Source of the DNA: OMII01 sp044344945
GTDB lineage: Bacteria; Bdellovibrionota_C; UBA2361; OMII01
NCBI GenBank assembly: GCA_044344945.1
Contig: JBIJBZ010000001.1
Location: forward strand, 1 to 64,000
DNA length: 64,000 nt
Direction of reading: 5' to 3'
Positions 36,260-43,745 of the stretch are shown in pieces (position 1 is the first letter of the stretch; each line of letters begins with the position of its first letter). A program made the position numbers and the translations under genes. The notes under the pieces were generated by a model. The model did not search any database and was not told the origin of the DNA. It saw only the letters and a program-made list of their open reading frames with translations.

Positions 36260-37438
36260 CTAGTCAATATCTACCTGCCGCTTTCGAATCTCCAGGAGCC
36301 CATCCATCAGGCGGGTGACCTCTTCCTCTGAGTGACCAGCAGACATAAGCACCCGAACCACCGCGGCGTTGCGCCGCGTACTGCGCGCAGGAAGCGCGTC
36401 TACCACGAGTCCACGTTGGAGGAGCGCATCTTGGAGCTCCCGAGCCTTTAACAAGGTCTCTACCCAGATTGAAAGGATAGGGGAGTCATCCTCACTCATC
36501 ACAACCCAGCCCTGCGCACGCACCGCCGCTTGCACGATCGCCGCGCGTGCGGCTAGCCGCTCTCGCTGCGTAATAGCAACTTCGACAAGATCAAGCGCGC
36601 GATGTGCAGCAGCAGCAGCGACGGTTGATGGAGCGCTCTCAAACCGCACATACCGCGAACGCGCCAATACGATCTCACGCAACTCAGTCGGACCAACTAC
36701 CGCTGAGATCTCCACACCAGCGATGGCACCAAAGTGTACGATACGCGCCAGGAGGGCAGGGGAGCTTGGCACCTCCTCTGCACTACCTGCCCCACGCAAA
36801 CCCGAGAACGCCAGCGCCGAGCTCTCGTCGATTATTCCCCATGCTCCGGTCTGCTCGAGCGCCGAGATAAATCGCTTCACGGCGAGCTTCTTTCCGGTTA
36901 CGCTCGACACGGCCTCAGCAACAACGAGCACTCGCCTCGCACCGCGATGGCGCTCAAGCATCTGCAGGAGCTCCTCTTCACCATCAAACTCGGCGAACTC
37001 TGCCCCTGCCAGCACACACGCGTCGGCGAGAGGAAGCGCTGTTAGAGCAGGACCAAGCACCACAACACCCTCTGAACTGAGCGCCGTGATAGTACTTAAA
37101 ATAGCCTGATTTTTCGAAGAAAAGAGCAGAGCGCTATCCGCTGCAAAAAAACGTGCGGCCCGAACCTCGCACGCAGTGAGGGCAGGGGTCATACCTCCAA
37201 CGTACCGACCGGTTGCTACACCCGCTCCATGCTGTTCAACTGCGTGAATGGCGACCGTCTTAAGCTCTCGGTGTTCGTGAAGATCGAGAAGGTTCCAGCT
37301 GGTAAAACTTGTAACAATGCGCGATCGATACAATGGGTGCAGGGCATCCGCTCCGGCGCGAATCCCGATATCTGGGGTCGACAATGGGGACTCAAAGGCG
37401 AGCTCCCGCGCTAGTTCACTTTTCAGATTACCCTTCAC
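36260..37438 (-). CDS. BioF/KBL-like fold-type I protein lacking the PLP lysine
   Basis: The 392-aa protein aligns by eye with 8-amino-7-oxononanoate synthase and 2-amino-3-ketobutyrate ligase: GAGVATGRYVGGMTPALTAC for the substrate-binding GSGxSR region, ALLFSSKNQAILSTITALSS for the cofactor loop, and IIDESSALAFSGLRGAG for the DDAHxxGxxGxxGRG segment. Key residues are changed. The Schiff-base motif TFGKxxG reads HFGAIAG (Lys to Ala), DDAH reads DESS (His lost), and the DRLNHAS-like stacking His is absent (GPALTALPL). PLP catalysis is therefore unlikely; a binding, scaffold or new role is inferred. It is downstream of prfB on the same strand. Confidence 0.75.
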   Translation of the reverse strand: MKGNLKSELARELAFESPLSTPDIGIRAGADALHPLYRSRIVTSFTSWNLLDLHEHRELKTVAIHAVEQHGAGVATGRYVGGMTPALTACEVRAARFFAADSALLFSSKNQAILSTITALSSEGVVVLGPALTALPLADACVLAGAEFAEFDGEEELLQMLERHRGARRVLVVAEAVSSVTGKKLAVKRFISALEQTGAWGIIDESSALAFSGLRGAGSAEEVPSSPALLARIVHFGAIAGVEISAVVGPTELREIVLARSRYVRFESAPSTVAAAAAHRALDLVEVAITQRERLAARAAIVQAAVRAQGWVVMSEDDSPILSIWVETLLKARELQDALLQRGLVVDALPARSTRRNAAVVRVLMSAGHSEEEVTRLMDGLLEIRKRQVDID

Positions 37439-37452
37439 GTTCCTATCAGAAC

Positions 37453-38563
37453 CTAGTGGGTCTTAAGGAGACAAGACTCAATAATCGGATCGATCTCACC
37501 ATCGAGTACCGCATGCACATCAGAAGTCTCGAAATCGCTGCGCAGATCCTTCACTAACTGGTACGGCTGCATAACATAGTTGCGAATCTGACTACCGAAG
37601 TCGATCTTCTTACGCTGTCCTTTGAGCGAATCGATCTTGTCCTGCTGCTCCTGAATACCGAGCTCGTAGAGCTTCGACTTCAGGATCTTTAAGGCCCGTG
37701 CCTTATTTTTATGTTGAGACCTTTCGCTCTGACAGGCAACGATTATTCCTGTCGGCTTGTGTGTGAGTCGTACCGCCGAGTCCGTCTTGTTAACGTGCTG
37801 GCCACCCGCACCCGACGAACGGTACGTATCGACCTGAAGGTCGGCCTCGTTTACCTCAACTTGAACCTCCTCCTCGATGTCGGGAGTAACACTGACGGAG
37901 CAGAACGAGGTGTGTCGACGGGCGTTAGAATCAAACGGAGATATACGAACGAGGCGGTGGACCCCCGACTCGTTACGGAGGTGCCCGTAGGCGTATGGTC
38001 CCTCAATCAGCACGGTCGCGTTCTTTATCCCAGCCCCCTCACCCGGCTGGTAGTCCATAATCTCGGTTTTAAATCTCTTACGCTCGCACCAGCGCAGGTA
38101 CATCCGCAGGAGCATATCGCCCCAATCCTGCGCCTCCGTTCCACCCGAACCGGCATTAATCTCGATAATTGCGCTCTGGCTATCAAACTCGCCATTCATC
38201 TTGCACTTGAACTCGAGCGCCCCAACCGCGGACTCAAGCTCCTTCACAAGGTTCTGAGCCTCTGCCACGAACTCATCGTCCCCAGACTCCCGCGCTAACT
38301 CAAGCGCGGCCTCGGTGTCAGAGTTAAGGGATTCAATCTTCTTAAACTGCTCTAACCGCTCCACACACTGGGCGCGCTCGCGCATTACCGCCCGTGCCTT
38401 AGTGGCATCGTTCCAGATATCCCCGGCCTGAGACTCACTCTCAAGCTGCTCAACTTTGATGGTTAGGTTAGCGATGTCAAAGAAACCCCCTAAGAACTTC
38501 AACGCGTTGGTTGAGCCCTTGGAGCTTGTACTTAATTTCTGATGGGTCAAAGAGTATGGTCAT
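37453..38563 (-). CDS. prfB: Peptide chain release factor 2 with programmed +1 frameshift
   Basis: RF2 (369 aa after frameshift). The zero frame starts at ATG 38563 and gives MTILFDPSEIKYKLQGLNQR then VEVLRGFL before a TGA at 38479-38477. A +1 shift continues as DIANLTIKVEQLE to the stop at 37453. The domain with SPF (RISPFDSNARR, stop-codon recognition of UGA/UAA) and GGQ (SSGAGGQHVNK, peptide release) is intact. A TTG at 38550 in the second frame would make a continuous ORF but gives an N-terminus (MTHQKLSTSSKG) unlike RF2. Downstream lies the BioF-like gene. Confidence 0.93.
38475..38495 (-). promoter_or_regulatory. RF2 autoregulatory frameshift site
   Basis: On the minus strand the sequence reads CTT AGG GGG TTT CTT TGA C: an internal Shine-Dalgarno-like AGGGGG three bases before the slippery CTT-T and the in-frame UGA. 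It is nearly identical to the E. coli site (AGG GGG TAT CTT TGA C). When RF2 is scarce, ribosomes pause at UGA and shift +1 to make more RF2. Confidence 0.93.
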
Positions 38564-38633
38564 TAGAATTGGTATACGTTGGTGGAACCGTGACGTCAAT
38601 AACAGGGAATTTTCTGAAACTAGCACCTCCTCC

Positions 38634-38693
38634 TAGCCCGTATTTTTCACGAAGCTCGCTACGCTCGCCGAGAAAAATGGTCGAATACAGGCC
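38634..38693. repeat. Dispersed palindromic repeat, copy 5 (short)
   Basis: TAGCCCGTATTTTTCACGAA at one end is answered by GAGAAAAATG and GAATACAGGCC at the other, with GCTCGCTACGCTCGCC between. It is a 60-base version of the family with ends like copies 2-4. Confidence 0.55.
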
Positions 38694-38724
38694 ATCCTTG
38701 GCCTGTTTTCTTATCGCCTACTAT

Positions 38725-38813
38725 TTGGGTGGGACCCAAAGTGCCCACACAAACTGTAGGCTCCAAATTCCGACGCTACGCATCGGAATTTGCAAGTGCA
38801 TCCATGCACTTGC
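38725..38813. repeat. Three consecutive short hairpins
   Basis: In order: TTTGGGT/GACCCAAA-type hairpin at about 38725-38741; AAATTCCGA/TCGGAATTT (38765-38791, nine-base perfect arms); and GCAAGTGCA/TGCACTTGC (38792-38813, nine-base perfect arms, four-base loop). The third ends where the next dispersed repeat begins. These lie between prfB and ybeY; no gene was recognised there. Confidence 0.6.
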
Positions 38814-38930
38814 TAGCCCGCATTGTTCATGAAACTGAGTCGCGAGAGCGCCGAGAGTGGTGATTTTTTGGGCCGAAAAAGCACCCTTATCGGCGCTTGC
38901 AGTAGCAAGCTTCATGAAATATGCGGGCCT
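38814..38930. repeat. Dispersed palindromic repeat, copy 4
   Basis: TAGCCCGCATTGTTCATGAA with ACTGAGTCGCGAGAGCGCC on the left; GCTTCATGAAATATGCGGGC on the right. The centre (GCGCCGAGAGTGGTGATT, then GGCCGAAAAAGCACCCTTAT) includes a block shared with copy 3. Confidence 0.7.
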
Positions 38931-38937
38931 GTCCTCG

Positions 38938-39120
38938 TCCTTCTCCTAATCCTTATCCTGCACCTGCACCTGCACCGGGCTCCTCAATCTAATCCAAGTG
39001 TTTCGCTGAACATTTGGCCTGTTGAAAAGATTAGTCGTGAAAGGCACGTAGGAGTTCTTTGATGTTCAGGAGGAAACCGGTGCAGGTGCAGGAGGATGAG
39101 AAGGATGAAGAGGAGGAAAA
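38938..39120. repeat. Hexamer-rich large inverted repeat
   Basis: The left arm (about 38938-38980) is built on CCTTATCCTGCACCTGCACC and CTGCACCGG. The right arm (about 39076-39118) reads CCGGTGCAGGTGCAGGAGGA followed by TGAGAAGGATGAAGAGG. The arms are roughly complementary over 40 bases with a 95-base interior. The period-six structure recalls the GTAAACGTGAACGT elements at 10.1, 10.5 and 42.4 kb, although the hexamer is different. Confidence 0.55.
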
Positions 39121-39144
39121 GAGGGTGCCTGCCTAAGAGCCCAC

Positions 39145-39672
39145 TTACCTAACCCCCAGCTCCCCACGAATAACCTGCTCCCTGCGCCGCATCCGCTGCG
39201 CCTCCTTGGCCGGAACCTTCTCGTGGTCGTATCCACACAGGTGTAGGATACCGTGCACTACGAGTCGCACTAATTCAGCCCGCTTTGTAACCCCGAACTC
39301 CTTTGCTTGACGTAGCGTCGTCTCCGTCGAAATGACGAGATCTCCCAACGATGTTCCTCCGGCTACTGAAACCTTTGCCCGACCCGCTATCTGTTTTGGC
39401 TCAAATTGGGGAAACGATAAGACATCCGTCGGCTTGTCCTTGCCTCTAAATTCAAAATTGATCTCTCGCATGCGAGCATCGTTGATGAAGGTGACGCTGA
39501 TCTCGCGTACTTCAGGGATTCCCACCTCCGTCTCTACCTTCTCAAGCACCGAGCGCACGAGCTTACGGATATCAGCTGCCGCGATCTGTAGCTTCTTGCT
39601 CTCGATTGAAAGATGAATAACCCACTGCCGCGTCTTCACGGCCCCTTGCTTAGAACTACCCGAACGCTTCAC
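39145..39672 (-). CDS. ybeY: Endoribonuclease YbeY
   Basis: The 175-aa protein has the zinc motif HGILHLCGYDHE (HGxLHLxGYDH), with upstream GKDKPTDVLSFPQ and GDLVIS as in the family. YbeY matures 16S rRNA 3' ends and takes part in ribosome quality control. The start is GTG 39672, overlapping the pgpH-like stop in GTGA, so the two are translationally coupled. phoH-pgpH-ybeY is a common bacterial cluster. Confidence 0.93.
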   Translation of the reverse strand: MKRSGSSKQGAVKTRQWVIHLSIESKKLQIAAADIRKLVRSVLEKVETEVGIPEVREISVTFINDARMREINFEFRGKDKPTDVLSFPQFEPKQIAGRAKVSVAGGTSLGDLVISTETTLRQAKEFGVTKRAELVRLVVHGILHLCGYDHEKVPAKEAQRMRRREQVIRGELGVR

Positions 39673-41237
39673 TCTATCCCCAACCGTCGTAAATTCCCTC
39701 GCGGACGCTCACTACCATCCTCGCTGCGACCACCGTCGCGTGGCTCGTGGCCAACCGACACCTTCTCGCTTGGCTCGGCATACGCGATGCGCTGATGGTA
39801 GATGCCGGTGAGTACCCGTGTAAAGCACTTCGCTATTACGTGCAGATCCTGAAGGGTCAGATCGCACTCGTTCAGTTCGCCGGAAGCAAACACCTTGTTG
39901 AGCATCTTCTGCACAAGGCCCTGAATTCGATCCTGGGTTGGTTCACTCAAGGTACGCGCCGCTGCTTCGATACCATCAGCTAACATCAGAAGGCCAGCCT
40001 CCCGAGTCTGGGGCTTTGGTCCCGGATACTGATACAGCGCCCGATCAACGCTATCAGGGTCCTGTCCAAGCTCTTCGGCCTCCTTACGAGCCTTATCGTA
40101 GAAGAAATCTATCATCGAGGTTCCGTGGTGCTGCGGGATCATCTCCTCAATCACGCGAGGCAAGTTGTAGCGCCGCACGAGATCAATCCCATCCTTTACA
40201 TGTGCTCGAATAATCAAGGCAGACATCGATGGGCTAAGCTTGTCGTGACGATTATCTCCTGGCGCTTGATTCTCCACGAAGTAGAGGGGCTTCTTACTCT
40301 TTCCAATATCGTGGAAATACGCACCGACTCGGCACACGACCGGATTGGCTCCGATTGCATCTGCTGCCGACTCCACCATCATTCCAATCACCATCGAGTG
40401 GTTCCACGTCCCCGGGGCCTGAACGCTCAACTCCTTGAGAAGCGGATGATCCAGGGTTGCCATCTCAATTAGCCGCAGATCGGAGGCATAGCCCCCCACA
40501 TACTCCACAATCGGTGTCGCCATGAGCGCTGCAATCGAGCTGACGAAACCACTTACAAAACAACCGAGCACGCGCACAGCTACGTCAAACGCACTCGTTG
40601 GCGGTTGGAGCACAAGCGAAAGAAGGGCAAAAGGCGCCATTGCATATGCGATCCGAATACTGGCCCTGATATAGCTTGCGCGCGAGCGCACACTTCGAAA
40701 GGCAACACTCGCTACAACCCCCGATGTCAAGATCATCCCAAGGGTCAGTAAGGCATTCGATGCGTACGAACCGTACACCACCGCCGCAACAAGACCTGCG
40801 AGCACGCCGAAGCTGAGCCCCAAGGTCGACTGCGCCACGAGCACGCCAACTGTATAGGGAAGTGTGAAGGCCAGCGCTCCTTCGAAGACATCACTGCGCA
40901 TCCAGTGCGCATTTCCGTACTGGAGCAGCGCAAGGGCGATAAGCTTTACCAACGAAACTACGAGTACCGAGCCGGCAGAGAGAAGATACACAGCGGCAAA
41001 GCTCTTGCTCGCGCGCGCGCCCCGTAGTCCCATCGACTCTCGCGCTCCGATGTGTAATGCAAGGAGCGCCACGCCCACTCCAACTCCGCGCGCTACTCGC
41101 GCCGCAACCGTTGAGAGCGGCTCGAACGAGCCAAGTAAGAGCTCGGCTATACCCGCAACAGCAGCGAGGCACACGATAACAATCGGCAACCCGACTGCGC
41201 TCGGAGAGAGGGGATCACTACGCTTCGTCGCGATCAT
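39669..41237 (-). CDS. Membrane HD-domain phosphohydrolase (PgpH/YqfF-like, short form)
   Basis: The N-terminal half has seven or so hydrophobic segments. The C-terminal half is an HD domain with LKELSVQAPGTWNHSMVIG, FHDIGKSKKPLYF and QHHGTSMIDFFY, the HD and HHGT metal sites of PgpH-type cyclic-di-AMP phosphodiesterases. At 522 aa it lacks the large extracytoplasmic 7TMR-HDED region of full PgpH (about 700-850 aa). ATG 41237 overlaps the phoH 3' end by 20 bases; an in-frame ATG at 41285 would overlap 68. Cyclic-di-AMP breakdown is inferred from the family. Confidence 0.85.
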   Translation of the reverse strand: MIATKRSDPLSPSAVGLPIVIVCLAAVAGIAELLLGSFEPLSTVAARVARGVGVGVALLALHIGARESMGLRGARASKSFAAVYLLSAGSVLVVSLVKLIALALLQYGNAHWMRSDVFEGALAFTLPYTVGVLVAQSTLGLSFGVLAGLVAAVVYGSYASNALLTLGMILTSGVVASVAFRSVRSRASYIRASIRIAYAMAPFALLSLVLQPPTSAFDVAVRVLGCFVSGFVSSIAALMATPIVEYVGGYASDLRLIEMATLDHPLLKELSVQAPGTWNHSMVIGMMVESAADAIGANPVVCRVGAYFHDIGKSKKPLYFVENQAPGDNRHDKLSPSMSALIIRAHVKDGIDLVRRYNLPRVIEEMIPQHHGTSMIDFFYDKARKEAEELGQDPDSVDRALYQYPGPKPQTREAGLLMLADGIEAAARTLSEPTQDRIQGLVQKMLNKVFASGELNECDLTLQDLHVIAKCFTRVLTGIYHQRIAYAEPSEKVSVGHEPRDGGRSEDGSERPRGNLRRLGIE

Positions 41238-42222
41238 ACGCTTGAATAATCCTGGATACGAGCGGGTGTCGCACCACATCCTCATCGGTGAAGTGGACGA
41301 TTGAAACCCCCTGGGTATCTTTCAAGATCTTGAGTGCGTGACTCAACCCAGACTGCACCCCACGAGGGAGATCGATCTGCGTCGCATCTCCCGTAATCAC
41401 GCACGTCGAGCCAAAACCAAGTCGGGTCAGAAGCATCTTCATCTGCACCGAGGTCGTATTCTGAGCCTCGTCGAGGATCACAAACGCATTCGACAGAGTT
41501 CGTCCTCGCATAAATGCAAGTGGCGCCACCTCAACAACTCCCTTCTCAACCAACTCCTTGGCTCGATCGAAATCAACCATGTCGTGCAGCGCGTCGTAAA
41601 GCGGTCGCAGGTACGGATTCACCTTCTCCGCCATATCACCGGGAAGGAATCCGAGCTTCTCTCCAGCCTCGACCGCTGGCCGACAGAGCACTATCCGCTT
41701 TACCTCTTTATTGAGGAGTGCCGTCACCGCCATCGCCATCGCGAGGTACGTTTTTCCGGTACCAGCCGGCCCGACGCCGAAGACAATGCTGTGGCTCTTA
41801 ATCTCCTCGATGTAACTCTTCTGACGGAATGTCTTCGGAACGATCTTAGTACGCTTGCCGCTTACTCGGATCTCATCTCGAAAAAGCTCTTCGAGTTGAA
41901 GTCGACGATTGCTGGATAACATCTTTATCGCGCGTTCGACGTCACCCTTAAAGATAACTTCGCCTCGCTCCACGAGGCCCCGCAACTGAACGAGGAGATC
42001 GTGTCCCAGCTCAACATCGGTGTCCTGTCCGATCAGGGTAAGCCCCTGCGGCGTTCGGCCGATCTTTAAACCAAGCTCTCGTTCGATTGTTCGTAAATTT
42101 TCGTCTTTGTCGCCAACCAAGCTCTGCATCACAGTCGATTGGGGGAAGGCTACCTCCATCTCTTTTGTAGCCCCTTTGGGATCACTTGCGCGTCGTCCGT
42201 ATCCTGTCATCTGGTCTCTCAA
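41218..42222 (-). CDS. ybeZ: PhoH-family ATPase (YbeZ)
   Basis: The 334-aa protein has a KH-like N-terminal region, Walker A GPAGTGKTYLA (residues 151-161) and Walker B FVILDEAQNT (247-256), followed by VITGDATQIDLP. It is an RNA-helicase-like ATPase that works with YbeY in 16S rRNA processing, consistent with its gene neighbours. Confidence 0.93.
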   Translation of the reverse strand: MRDQMTGYGRRASDPKGATKEMEVAFPQSTVMQSLVGDKDENLRTIERELGLKIGRTPQGLTLIGQDTDVELGHDLLVQLRGLVERGEVIFKGDVERAIKMLSSNRRLQLEELFRDEIRVSGKRTKIVPKTFRQKSYIEEIKSHSIVFGVGPAGTGKTYLAMAMAVTALLNKEVKRIVLCRPAVEAGEKLGFLPGDMAEKVNPYLRPLYDALHDMVDFDRAKELVEKGVVEVAPLAFMRGRTLSNAFVILDEAQNTTSVQMKMLLTRLGFGSTCVITGDATQIDLPRGVQSGLSHALKILKDTQGVSIVHFTDEDVVRHPLVSRIIQAYDRDEA

Positions 42223-42343
42223 TTACTACGGCTTATCGCCACCATCTAACGGTGGAAAAGCCCTCTAGCTACATTACCATGATTCTCCCAAAGAGGTTAA
42301 TCACTATTATTACCTACACATCGCCAACTTGCTGACTATACGA

Positions 42344-42474
42344 GGGAAGCGAGACAACCCCTTTGCACTTCCCCACGTGAACGTGGCTCGTGCTCGTAAA
42401 CGTGAACGTACCCGAAAACGTGGGGTTTTTAGTTACGGGACGTAGACATCGCGTAGTTCTTTGCCTCGCTTCCC
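42344..42474. repeat. Nested inverted repeat with hexamer core, copy 3
   Basis: Outer arms GGGAAGCGAG-A-CAA (42344-42357) and TTG-C-CTCGCTTCCC (42461-42474) pair with one mismatch. An inner CCCCACGT (42371) pairs with ACGTGGGG (42418-42425), followed by TTTTT. Between them is GTGCTCGTAAACGTGAACGT and ACCCG, the block shared with 10097-10145 and 10529-10569. The left outer arm starts 130 bases before phoH, the right one ends six bases from the cinA stop codon. It looks like a small mobile palindrome. Confidence 0.65.
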
Positions 42475-42479
42475 ATCCA

Positions 42480-43745
42480 TTACGCCGTAATTGGGTATTC
42501 CGCCGGTGCCGGATATCCAAGCAACTCCCGCCGCACGAGATCGAGCGTCACATAGGCTGCATAGGTGCGAATTATGCTCCGCTCACTGCCGTAAAAACAC
42601 CGCAGTTCAAAACTACGCCGCGGCCCCGAAATACCAACATAGAACGTACCCACTGGTTTTTCGTCAGTTCCTCCGCCGGGGCCAGCCACGCCGCTGACCG
42701 CGACACCGTAGGTCGTGTTCATCATGGTCCGTACCTCCTGCGCCATAATACGAACAACCTCTGCGCTCACAGCGCCGTGTTGTTCGAGAACCTCTTTCGG
42801 CACGTGTAGTACTCGCTCTTTGATCGAGTTGTCGTATGACACAACGCTACCCTTAAACACCTCCGACGAGCCCGGCGTTCGAGTGAGGTACTCTGCGATA
42901 AGACCGCCGGTGCACGATTCGGCCGTGGCAATCGTTGCTCGTTGGGTGAGAAATAGCTCTTGGAGCTTCTCAAAAAAATTCTGTGTCGGGTCTTCGGTAA
43001 ATATCATCTCCGAGCCAAGAGCTGCGCGCACCTTCTCGGCAGAGGGACTAAGATCGAAGCTCTCTACTGCCTTGAGGCCAACGTGAATCTCTGGCATCGC
43101 GGCACGATACGACACCGTAACTTCGTTGGGCAGTTGGCAGCGCTCAATTAGTTTACCAACGTACGACTCCGGCATTCCGAAGGTCTTAAAACTGATCTTG
43201 TGCAGTCGCTGTAGCCCTTGGGCGCGTTCCATAATCAGCGGCAGCACCGAATCGGTGAACATCTTCTTAAACTCGCGCGGGACGCCGGACAGCGAACAGA
43301 CAACAAGACCGTCACCCCGAACCATCGTAAATCCGGGCGCGGTTCCCAATTCATTCGGAATCATCACCGATCCGACCGGCAGGTAGGCTTGCTTGATGTT
43401 TGACGCATCAAGGGTGCGTCCTCGTTTTTTTAAGAACCCCTCAAGGTGTGCTCGCGCCTTCGGTTCCTCATACAACCCAACACCGAAGAACTCTGAAACG
43501 ATATCGCGCGTGAGATCGTCGGTCGTGGGACCCAGCCCGCCGGAGGTGATAATCAGTTTGCTCACACTACTGAGCTCTCGCAAGCCAGCTACGAGTTCGC
43601 CTCGATCGTCATCAACGAGCAGAACCCGCTGCAACTTGAGCCCACACTCAGAGAGCGCCTGCGCAACGAAATTCGAGTTAGTATCGACAACGCGGCCATC
43701 AAGTAACTCTGAGCCGGTTGCTAAGATTGATACGGGAAAGCTCAT
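42480..43745 (-). CDS. cinA: CinA-family protein (nicotinamide-nucleotide amidase / ADP-ribose pyrophosphatase type)
   Basis: The 421-aa protein has an N-terminal MoCF/COG1058 domain (LATGSELLDGRVVDTNSNFV, ITSGGLGPTTDDLT) and a C-terminal PncC-like amidase domain (ATAESCTGGLIAEYL, GVAGPGGGTDEKPVGTFYVG). It is the full two-domain form that recycles NMN and pyridine-nucleotide damage products. Its ATG overlaps the stop of the upstream M23 peptidase gene in ATGA. Confidence 0.92.
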   Translation of the reverse strand: MSFPVSILATGSELLDGRVVDTNSNFVAQALSECGLKLQRVLLVDDDRGELVAGLRELSSVSKLIITSGGLGPTTDDLTRDIVSEFFGVGLYEEPKARAHLEGFLKKRGRTLDASNIKQAYLPVGSVMIPNELGTAPGFTMVRGDGLVVCSLSGVPREFKKMFTDSVLPLIMERAQGLQRLHKISFKTFGMPESYVGKLIERCQLPNEVTVSYRAAMPEIHVGLKAVESFDLSPSAEKVRAALGSEMIFTEDPTQNFFEKLQELFLTQRATIATAESCTGGLIAEYLTRTPGSSEVFKGSVVSYDNSIKERVLHVPKEVLEQHGAVSAEVVRIMAQEVRTMMNTTYGVAVSGVAGPGGGTDEKPVGTFYVGISGPRRSFELRCFYGSERSIIRTYAAYVTLDLVRRELLGYPAPAEYPITA

